This document shows positions 38,333 to 51,192 of a stretch of 64,000 bases of DNA, one piece after another. The DNA comes from Torreya grandis. Taxonomy: Eukaryota > Streptophyta > Pinopsida > Cupressales > Taxaceae. The DNA lies in NCBI GenBank assembly GCA_037957365.1, contig JARHVA010000250.1, forward strand, positions 4,781,501 through 4,845,500. The letters are read 5' to 3'. The translations under genes were made by a program, and so were the position numbers. The notes beneath the pieces are model-generated. The model was not told the DNA's origin. It saw nothing but the letters and a program-made list of their open reading frames with translations, and ran no database searches. The stretch's first letter is position 1. The number at the start of each line of letters is the position of its first letter.

Positions 38333-39486
38333 TATCAGGAACCCGAGGAAGCACACAATTGATTACCATATACAAGCAACTTAAGATGCGGAATTAACCA
38401 GAAGTAACAAGTAACTAGAAACCAGAAACAACACAAAATATGAGAGACAATACACAACTTGTATTAATACTCATCCAGAAAAAAATAAAATAAAGAAGAT
38501 GCCACTTCTTCTTCACCACCTCTCAGAGGCTTCCCACACCTCAAGTGAATAATAATTCTCTCCTCAAAGCTCTCTCTCTTATGGTCCCAACACACAACTC
38601 AAACACAGAGTTGGTGTTCACCTCCAACCAGTCAGTATCCACTATTGCCAGTACACCCGTGCTCCACACACTCCACAAGTGTTCCATGCACTCCAAGTAG
38701 ATCTCCCCTAAACTGTAACAACATGTAACCCAATGATCTTACTTATGGAAGGAACTGCCTTGCCTTCCTCTCTTGCTCTAAACTGAGTACACACCATACT
38801 CCAAGTAGATCCTGCCTGATCTTGCTCCCTGTTGTGTTGCTGTCTTCCCTGATCTTGCACACCTGCAAATCAATTTGGTTCTACACACCTACAAACATGG
38901 ATCCTGCACCCACATACACCTGCAGATCAATGATCTTACTTACCATGCAGATCTCCTAATGTAGCCATGCACACCTGCTAACCAAGATCATACGTACATG
39001 AAGAACCCTTCTAATTCTCCAAACCAGTACCCACACTTGGCACTATGGCACTAAGAGGAACACACCATGCTCTCTTCACACACAGAAGGAGCTAATATTT
39101 GCTCTCTTACTCTCTAGCACACATTACAATACAGCCTATGAGTCTCTTAAATAGATCTCATGCAAACAATAATTAGACACCTAATTACAATAATTAGATC
39201 CCCAGCTTTGAGTCTAAATTTGACTCTCATCATGCAAACAACCAATTCATTAACTAAATGTTAGCAATACTCATAGTTTTGAACCACACAGGCAACCGAC
39301 GTTGGTCCCTGTCTACCTGGAGGTGACCGATGCCGACCGATCCATGACTGACATCGGTTGCTCTTCCTGTCTAACTCTGCCAACGCCAGTTGGCCTGACT
39401 GACGCCAGTGTTTGTGACACTTCAGAAACCTCCTCCAAACTCCTCCATGTCTACATTAGTGAAGCTTTTAGCTCCACAACCTAACA
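38333..39486 (-). repeat. 3' LTR of the copia element
   Basis: 1154 bp, a close direct repeat of 41531-42655. The start TG has become TA; the end is CTAACA. Immediately right of it, the minus strand reads CTCCAAGTGGGAGAT, a typical copia polypurine tract (39487-39501). Near its right end are four ACCGACGTCGGT-like palindromes, decayed mainly by C-to-T and G-to-A changes. Confidence 0.95.
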
Positions 39487-40478
39487 ATCTCCCACTTGGA
39501 GATAAACAGCTACACTATACCTATACCTGTACCCCGTCTAATCTATTTCCTGGCTTGTATCCCTCTTCAAGATCAATCCTAAAGACCACCCACCACACAA
39601 CCTGTGGTGCACCTCCTGTCATCTAAGTAACCTACCACATCCAAACCTATAAACCCATGTAGTGAAGTCTTGACTCTGCATAGCATGAATCCCTACTGCT
39701 GGTCCCTCTCAAGTACCTGAGAACCCACTTCCCTAAATTGGCTCTTAACTCTCTGACAACACCCACTGCTTGGGCAAACTCAGGTCTATACCAGACCTCA
39801 TGTGATTTTAGACACTGAACTATCCAACCCTTAGTGTGCTCTGGTTCTGCATCCTACGTAATGAACCTTGCCAACACCTGATTCACATCAGCTCCCACTG
39901 GAGACAAAATCAACCTGTGATCTTCCATGTCTCCCATGCCAAATAATTTTGCTACTCCAAATTCCTCATGACATGCCACTGAACTAAGCTTACCCTTAGC
40001 TCAGTAAAACCCTGTATGTATGAACCTGCTAGCAAACATATCACCCACATACAATAATAGGATAATGTCGCGACTCATCATCCACCTGGTAAGATAAACA
40101 CAATGGTTACACTGACATTGACTAAAGCCTTGCTTTGTCCTCCACCTGTCAAAACTTGTACCATTGTCCTACAGCTTCCTCAAGACCACATGCCCTGGCC
40201 TTCTATCTCACGTGTCTATTCTCTCTATTCTTTAACTAAGGTATCCATTCATCTCTATGCTTTCATCCCAGCTGGCAACCCTTCCAAATCTCTCATTTGG
40301 TTCTGCATCATATTCCTACCATGCTCCCACTATTTCCTGGATCCTTCCTGCTCTGCAGTCAACAACTAGTATAAAGAAGAGGAACAATGAATTTGAGGCT
40401 TGATTACCACCTTCAGTCCTCCATATGGGCATTTGAGACTCCTTGATAGCTTGATGTCTGCCCAAAATCTGTTACAGT
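39487..40478 (-). pseudogene. Copia RT/RNase H remnant
   Basis: Read on the minus strand with frame changes, about 40090-39640 gives KWVLRYLRGTSS with upstream text resembling the end of copia RT (FGMGDMEDHRLILSPVGADV) and downstream residues in the place of the RNase H domain (TTG motif). Known copia polyproteins carry a W-(I/V)-L-RYLRGT block exactly at the RT-RNase H join. Integrase and the RT catalytic box are not seen, so most of pol is deleted. Confidence 0.75.
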
Positions 40479-40760
40479 GACCGACCTCAGTCACTACACA
40501 GTCTGCATCTGACCGACGTCAGTTTCTATGTGCCTATCTTGACTACCAACTCTACCGATGTCGGTGTCCCTATTGTTAATGTCGGTCCTCATGACCGACG
40601 TTGGTCTTACATATTACCAACGTCAGTCCTCCTGACCAACGTCGATCTTACCCTGATCGACGTCAGTCTTACCCTGATCGACATCATCGGCTTTGATCTG
40701 CACATGACTGACATCGACACCTGTCTGTTTGATGCCAGTTCTTCCTGACCGATGCTGGTA
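40479..40760 (-). repeat. Array of ACCGACGTCGGT-like palindromes
   Basis: Variants of the 12-bp palindrome lie at about 40479-40492, 40511-40523, 40554-40565, 40594-40605, 40616-40627, 40635-40646, 40656-40667, 40706-40717 and 40748-40759. Spacing is 19-43 bp. The core GACGTC contains the ACGT of plant bZIP sites. The same motif occurs about four times in each LTR. On the minus strand the array partly overlaps an open frame, where it encodes repeated (T/V)DV. Confidence 0.85.
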
Positions 40761-41470
40761 CCTGTGTTTTCCTGTGAGCTCCTTTGAATCAAAACCCATG
40801 TCCAAACTGCCCTGCTCAGATGTATCCAACCCCATCCACTGGTCTCTGTCTGTCATCTCCTCCAAGAACACCAAGGCTTTCCAGTTCTTAAGTTTGTCAA
40901 ACACATCTGTCTTCTGCTTAAGAACATGCATCTCCTTCTTGCTCATGTGACCAAGCCTACAAAGCCACATCTTCGCAACAAAAGAAGAATCAATAATATA
41001 AGTAGATAGATAAAGGATACCTACTTTCTTACCACCCGCTAATTTAAGTGCATCTGCTATGAGAGTTCTTGTGCATCTCTCATCACCCAACTTTCCTGAA
41101 GCAATTAGCCACATCTCCAAGACTAGGACCTGCATGACCTTCTTCAACACCCATGTGTTGGCCGCCTACAATTTCAGCAGCACTTCCCCTTTGCCAATAA
41201 TCTGATAAGGCTCACCAACCCCTCTACTTGGGGCTGCATGGAAAGAGGCAACAAAATCTATTAACCAAGATTTAACTTTATCCAGAGCATCTTGTGTAAC
41301 AACACCTGCAACATCTACTTCTTCATGATGATCTGCTACCAACCAACAATCTTTATTTACCTACTCTTTCTTTTCATAACATCGTAAGTGACCATTCGTG
41401 CTATTTAGTTTCTCCATTCGTAGCTTACTTTCTTCTGTCATTGCTATACTCCCACTCAATCAAAAACCCC
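40623..41470 (-). pseudogene. Copia gag/protease/GAG-pre-integrase remnant fused by deletion
   Basis: The minus strand starts near 41440 with MTEESKLRMEKLNSTNGHL, a typical copia gag N-terminus. After a stop come DCWLVADHHEEVDVAG and a linker, without a full gag domain or zinc knuckle. The frame 41150-40623 then contains RTLIADALKLAGGKKVGILY and MWLCRLGHMSKKEMHVLK, the GAG-pre-integrase block; the usual W-H-x-R-L-G-H appears as W-L-C-R-L-G-H. The tail of that frame (about 40790-40623) is the palindrome array read as repeats such as KTDVDQGKIDV. The protease active site is not visible. The result is a shortened fusion, not a working polyprotein. Confidence 0.85.
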
Positions 41471-41516
41471 TGAGAGTGCCCTGTAACCAAACACAAACCT
41501 GCTCCCTGTAACCTTA

Positions 41517-41528
41517 GCTCTGATACCA
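41517..41528 (-). promoter_or_regulatory. tRNA-iMet primer binding site of the copia element
   Basis: The minus strand reads TGGTATCAGAGC, a perfect plant iMet site, two bases from the 5' LTR end. Confidence 0.97.
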
Positions 41529-41530
41529 AC

Positions 41531-42655
41531 TGTTAGGAGCTTGAGGAAGCACACAATTGATTACCATATACAAGCAACTTAAGATGCAGAATTAACCAGA
41601 AGTAACAAGTAACTAGAAACCAAAAACAACACAAAATATGAGAGACAATACACAACTTGTATTAATACTCATCCATAAAAGAATATAATAAAGAAGATGC
41701 CACTTCTTCTTCACCACCTCTTAGAGGCTTCCCACACCTCAAGTGAACAATAATTCTCTCCTCAAAGCTCTCTCTCTTACGGTCCCAACACACAACTCCT
41801 CCAACCAGTCAATATCCACTACTGCCAATACACCCGTGCTCCACGCACTCTACAAGTGCTCCACACACTCCAAGTAGATCTCCCCTAAACTGTAACAACA
41901 TGTAACCCAATGATCTTACTTATGGAAGGAACTACCTTGCCTTCCTCTCTTGCTCTAAACTAAGTACACACCGTACTCCAAGTAGATCCTGCCTGATTTT
42001 GCTCCCTGTTATGTTGCTATCCTCCCTAATCTTGCACACCTGCAAATCAATCTAGTTCTACACACCTGCAAACTTGGATCCCACACCCACATACACCTAC
42101 AGATCAATGATCTTACTTACCATGCAGATCTCCTAACGTAGCCATGCACACCCGTTGACCAAGATCATACATACATGAAGAACCCTTTTGATTCTCCAAA
42201 CCAGTACCCACACTTGGCACTAGGAGGAACACACCATGCTCTCTTCACACACAGAAGGAGCTAATATTTGCTCTCTTACTCTCTAGCACACATTACAATA
42301 TAGCCTATGAGTCTCTTAAATAGATCTCATGCAAACAATAATTAGACACTTAATTATAATAATTAGATCCACAGCTTTGAGTCTAAATTTGACTCTCATC
42401 ATGCAAACAATCAGTTCGTTAACTAACTATTCATAATACTCACATTTCCAAACCACACAGGCGACTGACGTCGATCCCTGTTTGCCTGGAGGTGATTGAT
42501 GCTGGCCTATCCATGACCGACGTCGGTTGCTCTTCCTGTCTAACTCTATCGACGTCGGTTGGCCTGACTGACGTCGGTGTCTGTGACACTTCAGCAACCT
42601 CCTCCAACCTCCTCCATGTTTGCATCAGTGAAGCTTTTAGCTCCACAACGTAACA
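41531..42655 (-). repeat. 5' LTR of the copia element
   Basis: 1125 bp, plus-strand ends TGTTAGGAG and CGTAACA (TG...CA). It contains a perfect ACCGACGTCGGT at 42516-42527 and close variants at 42463-42477, 42548-42560 and 42567-42578. Compared with the 3' LTR it lacks two short segments and keeps more CpG in the palindromes. Confidence 0.96.
42309..42325 (-). promoter_or_regulatory. TATA-like box of the copia 5' LTR
   Basis: The minus strand reads ATCTATTTAAGAGACTC, also present in the 3' LTR at about 39140-39156. The palindromes at 42463-42578 lie 140-270 bp upstream of it in element sense, where U3 control elements are expected. Confidence 0.55.
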
Positions 42656-42660
42656 TTTAT

Positions 42661-45600
42661 TTTAAGGTATAATCAACTTTCCCTTTCACAACAAGAGTAT
42701 AAAACACACTGAAAAAGATCAATGATTAATCATAGTCAAATAATATAAAACATATAAATTTGGATAGTACCCATGTCTAAGAGTCATACATAACATTAAC
42801 ATATAAGCTTCATTTTTCCATAGTTAAGAATGCATTTTCAACCCTTAGGTGGCAAGGACATGGGTCATCATGCCTGGTTAGATAAAGAAGTCAATTGAAG
42901 TAATTTATTCAAGATAAAATCTAACACAATCAATGAAAAATAATTAAAAAATTATATACCAAAGTACCAAGTACCTATTTCACCAACCAAGCTTTCTATT
43001 AACAAAGAAGGCACAATGCATTCACTTCTTAAGTAAATTTCAATAGTTCATGGAGGCAAAACCAACCTAAAATGGTAATGAAATAAAATAAAGATCATCA
43101 TGCCTTTATGAATAACTATACTATGAAAACATCAAATGCCTTTTAAGTAAATTTTGGAGAACTAATCTTTAAGATATTTATATTTGTATATGAGTATGAT
43201 AAGTATATTCTTAACACTAATTTGATGGTGGCATAATGAAATAAATTTTAAGAGTGATCAAAGTGTTATTATACTCCCAATATATTAAAATCAACTTAGT
43301 TTCATAAAAAATCATAGGTTGACGAGCTAAGAAATCAATCTTGAAAGGCGTTCCAAAACCCCCTTCTGTCGATCCTTTCTAATTGACCCTAACATATCAA
43401 AGTTGCCTTTTGTACTCCTTTATTATGTATATTACTTAATGAATATTTTTGATATAAATTTGGTGTTTTATGATTAAATTTTTTATTTTGTGAACAATAT
43501 TGTATTATTTATTATCATTTTTATTTTAGCATTACTACTAATCCAATACATATAGATCTTAAGGACAAGGTATGAAGTAGAGTAGATATTAGTAGTAGTA
43601 GAATACCATAGTTGGATAACTAGTATCCAACCCATATGAAATGGGTAGCATGCCCATAACAACTAGTAAGGATACCCTAAATCAACTAGGTAGCTATATT
43701 GTAAAAAATGGTTGGGCTAACTTGTAGCAATTAGGTAGGTAACCCATAACAACTAGGTGAAAATACCATAGAAATGGAAAAGATAATTTATCCTACATGT
43801 AATAAAGAAATAAAATGATATTTCAACCTATATTAGTAGTTATGACAACCATTTTAACCTATGTTAGTAGTTTTAGTGGTTAAGTCTAACCCATAACACT
43901 TGCTATTATGCCTAGTTGATACTGTAATGGTTAACAGGTGGTGTGAGGTAGATTTCATCCATAATCCAAGGATTAAGGTAGATATTATAATACAAAAAAT
44001 AGGTATATAAATTTTATAATGTATCATCATAAATCATTTATTAGAACATGCCTCTAAACCATTACAACCATGAAACACATTATTCTACATCCTATTTTTT
44101 GCTATTTTGTTAGCTAATTTTAGTGTAAAGAACAAAATAAATATCCACCATGATGGGAAATAAATAAAAAATGAAGAAGAATAAACTAAATAAAGTCATG
44201 AAAAATAACTCTTATTCAATATGTAATCATATAAAATGTCACTTGAGTGCAATGAGTGTCACTTGAGACCACCCATCCCTCTTAAACCTATCTTAGGGCC
44301 TCTTTCAACTCTTATCTAGACTTAGTGTAGGTACTACACATCCCTAGACATCCAAAAATTAGTCATAAACCTTTACCTATAGATCCAATCCCCTAGTGCC
44401 CCAATTTATACCACCTAGATGCTACAACTCCCCTTTGGACACTAGCACACTACATTAGTGACCAAGGGACCGTGCTAGTGTTCCTTGGCTAATTTTATCC
44501 CCAACAGATAATATTTTCAATTCATAAGACACCCAGGGTCATCTTAGACCTTTTTAACACTACTAAAAAACACAAAATAAATATATATACACCAATTTTA
44601 TCCCTTTATCCACTAGATGGTAATTATATGCAAATACACATAAACAAGCTCAGAACAAGAGGTGCACAATCAAGGTCATTAATCTCTATTTTTCCCTACT
44701 TCTAGATATAGTAAATTAAATAAAATCTAAGCTCATAATACATATGTTTCTAGTCTCAAGCCTCATTCAAATCACTCAAGTTGACACTCATACTATCATT
44801 CACTTATACTTGCACTAGCACTTAGATTGGGAGAAATACATCGAGCTTGATTCCCTCTCGAGATATTGGTATGTAGGCAACTCTAAACACAATGGGGTGT
44901 TGAAGATATATAAAATACCTAGATAACATCACAAATTTTCTAATTATGCCACTCAAATACCCTAATGACATGGAGATATAGGGTTTTATCTTTTCAATCC
45001 AAAATCAATCCAAAATAGGTCATATATAGTGAATCAGGGCTCATCCACATAGGCACAGGTAGATCAGACATCCATAGGTACACCTATAAGATCACATAAT
45101 TTAATCATAAGGTACACTATCATGGTATGGATGACACTATCATAGTGTGATACTATCCAAGGTACCGTGCTACTATATAGGAGGGATTCTAACACTTAGT
45201 TCTTGTTTGTGACACTTAGATTAGCTTCTACACCAATTTTTAGCCTCGAGATCATCTTTCCTAGTAGGTTTCCACCTATGTACTTATTTGTGTCATTACT
45301 TATTATTATTATAATTACTAGATTAGGTTGATGATTTTAAAATCAATGGTTATATTTATTACATATTTATTCTTTGATTTACTATGCTTAGACCCTTTAA
45401 CAACCTGAAAAGTTCAATCATAATCAATGACATGATTTGACTTATCATCACATATGCATATAAAATATATTAAATTTATCCTTGAATCTTCATTTACCAT
45501 TACCATATGACTCTTTTTAAATATTATTTCATTTTTCTCTTTTATTACAAATAATGACAAATTATACTCATTTCCCTTTACCCATGCTAACACTCACCTA

Positions 45601-48120
45601 GAATAAAATAGGTTTCTCACCCAAAGATAAAAAAGTCCCTAATAAGTCAAGTTTTTATAGTTTTGATCTATTAAAAAATCATTTGAGATAACTAAACTAA
45701 TCCTAATCTCTATGGCCTCTTTCCATAATCCTCACTCTTCTACAACTAACTACTCTAACTAGTCTCAGCCACAATTACTAGACCCCTCCTTTGCTTCTAT
45801 CTAACTAATCTCAGTCACAATTGTTTGACATCTTATTTAATTATATTTTAACTATTTAATATAACCTAAATTACATTTTATAATTAAAAATAATGATAAT
45901 CACTTTACTTTGTTTTAGACATCTTTGATTTGAAACTTTGCTAAAATACAATTAAATCACCAATTATTGAAATGAAAATTTAATGAGTAAATTTTGCAAT
46001 AAATTGAATGCTTCCAAGAGTGGAAATAGTGGTATAAATATCCATTCCATTATATTGAAATACATTCATTGTATGTTTCCTCATATTCTATGAGCCTACC
46101 TTGAATTAAATTGATGATCCACACACATATGATGCTCGGGAAAGCCAAAAAAGTTCTTGAATAAACGTTCATTGATATTAGTTTTGGTGCATCCAAGATG
46201 ATCATAAACTCTATTGAGATATGCCACTAAAAGTTTTGAAAATTACCCTAAAAATCACTACATATTCCTCAAAAAATTGGTGTGCCACTTATCTCATTTT
46301 CAAATTCATGAAAGTGGTGAGTTCTTACATAGTAGTTGCTTCATAACTAGTACTGCTAACTTTTATAAACCCTTAATTGGTCTCTACAATCTCCAACCCA
46401 CATAAACTTCCATCCAATTGATCTTGTTTAATTTAAAAATAATATAATAAATTACATTAACTTGTAGTGTAAATTTAAATAAGGTATATCCACCCAAAAA
46501 AGACTCAGAATTGAGTGCAATGGGAGGCTCAAGAGAGAAGAACGTAAGGCCTCCTCGACTGCACTTACTTTTAATTTATATAACATGTTACAAAAGATAT
46601 GGTATGAGAGAGTAGAATAACTATAATAATTATAGGATCCTATCTTTCATATGATTCAAATCTTATCTTATTACTATGCTATCATACCCCTCTCTATGGA
46701 TCCTCTTGATCTTGTAGCGAATGACTTGTGAAAGAAAATACACACCAACATAGAATAATTTTAGCAAATAATGGTGTACATAGGCCATTCTCTTGAAACT
46801 TATAGATATAATAATTGGTGTGAATAAAAAATACACATACTTGATGAATCCCCCCATTAATGAAACTATATTTACATTATCTCTTTCCCATAATAAATTT
46901 CTCACCTGTTTTAGTTGCACCATTACAAATTACCTAGGTTCGATAATTCATCACACCATTATTAAATGAGTTTATTGGTAAGATTAAAATAAATAAACAC
47001 CATGAAAATAAATAAATAATAAAATGAATAATAAGAATAAACCAAATGAATCCATGAAAAATAACTCTTATGTAATCAATGGCCTAATTTATCTTCTTCT
47101 CACATATGCCTACAAGGGCTCTTCAATTTCTCCTTTATCCTTCCTTTCTCGTGCCTCTTTGAATCCTTTTTGACACTATTTCATTTATTTTATTTTTTAA
47201 TTAAAATTATGACAAATTATACTCATTTACCTTTACCCTTGCTAATAAATTATTTGATTATTAAGTGTAGATTTGTTAGAGAACATGTGTAGGTTGTTTT
47301 ACTAGATTATATTAACAACCAAAATGTGGTTTATCATTTTTTATAACTAGATCATCAAAAAAACATATCCTCCTGATTTAAAGAGAAAGTAGTATATCAT
47401 AGGTTATTAATTAATAGATAGAGAATGGTCATTGAGATTTATTGAGAAATGATCAAATCATGTTTTTTAACTCTATAGTTTTATTATGTCAATACTCACA
47501 TTGATACAGGTTTGTTAATGCAAGAGAAGTTATTTGAAGTAAACTATAACATGAAAAAGGGATTGTGACACAAATTCAAACAAGGTAGGGCCAACTCGAA
47601 AGGATTATGGTAAAGATATTTAATAGTAATTTAGATTCAATTCTACATTGTGTGTTGCATTATTCATTCATTTAATACATATTGGTTATTGCTATTTTAT
47701 TTTTATTCATAAGCATTTTTTATATCAATGAGTCAAATTGTTTGAGAAAGTTTACGATATCATTAAATTAAATTTATTTTTATTTACTTTCATGAAAGTG
47801 TGTTAATTTTATTTATGCAAGTGTATTTCCTATATGCAACTTTATCACCTCAACCTTTAAATGAAACTAGTGTTACATATACAATGATAACACCTTGCCA
47901 AATACACACCATAGGTTGATAATTGATGAAAATAAAAGAGTTAATAAGTCAAATAACTACTCCTCAAATGATATTTTTAGGTTGTATACAAGCTGTAGTA
48001 CCTTAGGTTAATTTATGGTTTGATTTAGCTTGTCATTTTGGTTCTATTCTAGGGATATGTGTCAAAACATTGGTATCTTAAGAATTTGAGTTGTATTACT
48101 TGATTTATAGAATAGTTTTT
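42661..48120. other. AT-rich DNA with a duplicated fragment, no gene recognised
   Basis: 44105-44225 and 46965-47085 are similar (caccatga, aataaac, catgaaaaataactcttat). 45515-45600 and 47155-47250 are similar (tttcattt, atgacaaattatactcattt). So 46965-47250 looks like a shortened copy of 44105-45600, perhaps a decayed LTR pair. The interior 45600-46965 shows no readable gag or pol. At 43560-43760 the words TAGGTAGCTA/AACTAGGTA recur in a loose repeat. Open frames of 60-86 codons here have no recognisable motif. Confidence 0.5.
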
Positions 48121-48411
48121 TGTTGGTGCAAGATTTTTCTCACTTGTGATTGTTAGTCAGCTTTATTAGGGTTGTTAAGGTCATTAAGATAAAATACACT
48201 TAATGTATTTTATAATAATGAGTTGAGTTGTTGCCTCTTTGGTGACCTAATTTTTCACTATATAATGTACCTCCTTTGTGCTTTTTGGCTAATCAATGAA
48301 TGAATATTTTGATGCATTTGATGAAACTATTGTTGTGGAAATTTTAGTCTCACTTACTCTTAGGATTTTCATGCAATCTTAGATGTTTATATATCTTAGA
48401 GTAATCCAACA
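48121..48411 (+). repeat. 5' LTR of the second copia element
   Basis: Direct repeat of 51193-51496, sharing gttgcctctttggtgacc, cactatataatgtacctcct and gcaatctt...cttagagtaatccaaca. A TATA box, CTATATAATG, lies at 48258-48267 and is conserved in both LTRs. Confidence 0.93.
48258..48267 (+). promoter_or_regulatory. TATA box of the second copia element
   Basis: CTATATAATG at the expected place inside the 5' LTR, identical in the 3' LTR near 51342-51351. Confidence 0.65.
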
Positions 48412-48429
48412 TGGTATCAAGTCTGATAC
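48412..48429 (+). promoter_or_regulatory. tRNA-iMet primer binding site of the second copia element
   Basis: TGGTATCAAGTCTGATAC directly follows the LTR. The first eight bases match the iMet site; the rest has decayed. Confidence 0.8.
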
Positions 48430-49152
48430 AATGATCATTTTGCCATTTTTGAAATCATTTGTGAGATATTTATTTCATGCATTCTTTATATCTTTCTTGA
48501 TTTTTGGCATCTTTAAAGGTTTGGTGGGATTTCATGAAAATCCATACAAACTATATAACTAGAGTCTCAAATTAAAAATGGATAAAACCATTAGATTTAG
48601 AAGGTTTCAAAGCCCTAGGATTTGCTATAAACATGACCTAGCTTCATGATAGTCGATTTCAATAATTTTGGAGGGTTTCAAGGCTTTTTTGGGGATTTTG
48701 TGCAAATATGTATAATGAAATTCCCCAATGGAAAATACTTTTTTGAGTTTTTCTAGGTTTTTGGAGATCTTTGATGGGTATTTTTGAGTTTTTTGTAGAA
48801 CCATAAGAGTTTTTGTTTTTTCACAACTTGGTAGAAATATCACACCTCCTTGTACCTACTAGAATAATCACTTGCAATAACTATCCTTATATTTGGCATT
48901 AGTCCTCTTATTTGCATTCATAGCTCATAAGCTCATAAGTCCTACTTGATGTCCCTCTAGTTATTTGTACTTATTCACTAATCACCAAAGACACATTTTC
49001 AAATGTGTCTGATGTCTATATGAACGTGTTTATATTTAAAACTTTAAGGGGGGTCAATCTAATAATTCTAAGGGGGTATTGTGTGGTGCTATGTAATTTT
49101 TTATTTCTACATTTCTTATTTATTTTATGCAGTGACCTCTTTTCTACACTAT

Positions 49153-50100
49153 GTATTCAAGTTCATTAAGTCCTCTCACACCATTTAATTATTATGAATG
49201 GAAATCCAGAATGAAAATCCTTTCAAAATCCAAGGGTTTTCATTGAATTATAATAGGAAAAGAGATTGAACCTAGAATATAATCAGATTAAATTAAATGG
49301 TTTAACCATTATGATAAAGTCCATGGACTAGTATGTATTTCTATCTCTGTTGATCTACTCTTTCACAAAAAATATGCTATAACACCTAATGGAGCATGGA
49401 ACACAATGGAAAATCTCTTTGGGAAGTAGAATGTGATGAGAGGCCATGCATTGGAGAATGATATCATCATTTTGAGACTAAGTGACTTAGACACCCTACA
49501 TTATTTCTTCACAAAGTTTAGATATTTAATGTTGCATTTAAAATAATGTAGAATAGATAAGAAAGATAATTGACTTGTTTAATCTATACTCTCCAAACTA
49601 GGTCTAGACTATTCTATGTTTGTGTCTACCTTCCATGCCACAAAAAGTTCTCTTAGATTAACATGGAAGATTCCTTGTTTAGATACCTTTATTGCCAACT
49701 TTATTTAGAAGTAAGATAAGGTAATAAAAGTGGGCACAGTGAGGTCCTCATAATCTCATGCGCTTATTGCTACAAAAGAGAAGGACTCAAACAATGAAGA
49801 GAAGAAACATAAAAAAAAAATCAAGAAAAGGATGTAAATACTCCCACCTATAAATAAAATAATGATACCTCTTTTTATAGTGTTAATCCTAATAAACATA
49901 GGATATAATTTGGTTTTTTCTTGGGAAATATTGATGAAAGAAAATGTTTGAAGGAGAATATTGACCAAATGATTAAGATGTTCAAGAAACACAATATCAA
50001 TGTCCCTAATTCTTATAATTAGAGTTAATAAACCCATGAATCCTCTAAGAAAAATGACTATGGTAAAGAAAAGGCAAAATATAATGGTAAAAGGAAAGTA
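49153..50100 (+). pseudogene. Copia gag remnant
   Basis: Structural protein of the copia particle. Reading through several stops: PFNYYEWKSRMKILSKSKGF at the start, then LVCISISVDLLFH, NGAWNTMENLFGK, RGHALENDIIILRL, YFFTKFRYLMLHLK and LSKLGLDYSMFVSTFHATK. This is the order of the plant copia gag (UBN2-type) domain. From about 49850 the frame enters a Lys-rich linker, NIDERKCLKENIDQMIK and KKHNINVPNSYN, the usual region before protease. The zinc-knuckle cysteines are not preserved. At least six in-frame stops make it dead. Confidence 0.93.
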
Positions 50101-50142
50101 AAGGGTAAGGCCCTAGTTGTAGTTGTACCTCTAACTCTTACC

Positions 50143-50600
50143 TGGGTCATTAACTCTGATGCTTTACATCACATGGCATCTTCATAGATAGAGTTCAGTT
50201 CCTTGGAACCATGTGACATATCCTCTATAAAAATGGGTGATGACACTTATAAAAATGTTCTCAGGAGAGTGTCTAGTTAAGTGAGTAGTGAAACATTCAA
50301 TAATGTTTGAAGTGCTCCCTCACTTTCAACTAATCTCCTATTATTGTACCAGATAACTCACCTTGGTCTAGGCATGTGAGTTGAGTTCACTCCAAATTTG
50401 GTGCATGTTAGTGAGCTATATAATGATACTATATTGGCAGTGAGAATGGTTGATCATCAGACTTGACTATATAAATTCTCACACTTTTCTCTTGACTCTC
50501 CCTCAGATTCTTCTTCTTTAAACTCACCTGAACTTGATGACATTTATAAACCTAAGCACACATTTGATATTGATGGCTCTTCTTATAGCACAAATGACTA
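50143..50600 (+). pseudogene. Copia protease remnant
   Basis: WVINSDALHHMASS occupies the place of the copia active site W-V-D-S-G-A-x-H-H-M. Here the catalytic Asp is Asn and the Gly is Asp, so it could not work even if expressed. It continues with IEFSSLEPCDISSIKMGDD, SAPSLSTNLLLLYQITH and VEFTPNLVHVSELYND, the usual order of the region leading to GAG-pre-integrase, and ends in a Ser-rich stretch near 50530. Confidence 0.93.
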
Positions 50601-51192
50601 AAATAGTGATGGGGGTCAAATCTCCACCATATATTTGTCACCTTATATATTTTAAGGAATTATTTCCTAATGAACCTACCTTTGGTCCACTTTAAACATT
50701 ACAAGGAAAAGGTATAATGATCTAAGACACATTAGAAATCGGGTAGTCTATCTCATAGTTACAGGGCATTTCATAGTCCTTCTTAGCCTCTGATACCATT
50801 ACACCATAATTACATATATTATTTGGTACTCATAATTTATATGAAGAGAAAAATTATTTATATAAGAATCACACCTTGGTTGAAGATCCATCAGTCACAT
50901 GGTAGACACATTCACTATTCCAGTGTGATCCACTCTTCACTACATCTACTTCTAATCCACAATCACTCCCAGGAACTCCATTGTAAGATACAATATGGAT
51001 GCATGAAGTTATATAATTTAGTGGGATTTTTATCCCTATTTTATTCTTTTATCTCTTTTTGGGTAGGAGTTTTATCCTACTAGTTTTCACATTTTCCCTA
51101 CATTATGGGAGTTGTATTGTGTTTGGGTACCTTATCATGCCTCATTGTCGGGACCCAATTCTTATACCCATCTAAGATATGATTCAAGGGGA
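50601..51192 (+). other. Deleted pol region and 3' leader of the second copia element
   Basis: No integrase, RT or RNase H motif is readable between the protease remnant and the 3' LTR. An 86-codon frame at 50823-51083 has no recognisable domain. The pol deletion joint should lie near 50600-50800. Confidence 0.6.

Larger units (their letters stand above)
38328..42660 (-). mobile_element. Ty1/copia element, internally deleted, with TTTAT target duplication
   Basis: LTRs at 38333-39486 and 41531-42655 are flanked by TTTAT at 38328-38332 and 42656-42660, a perfect 5-bp target duplication. In minus-strand order: 5' LTR, GT spacer, TGGTATCAGAGC primer site, gag/protease remnant, palindrome array, RT-RNase H remnant, PPT, 3' LTR. 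The interior is only ~2.0 kb, less than half a normal copia interior, so it cannot code for its own movement. It is noticeably richer in GC and CpG than its surroundings, and the LTRs are very similar, so it is probably the youngest insertion in the window. Confidence 0.95.

Noticed and set aside
39302..39626. Plus-strand open frames across the copia LTR end
   Set aside because: Shadows of LTR sequence that is GC-richer than the surroundings; the element's genes are on the minus strand.
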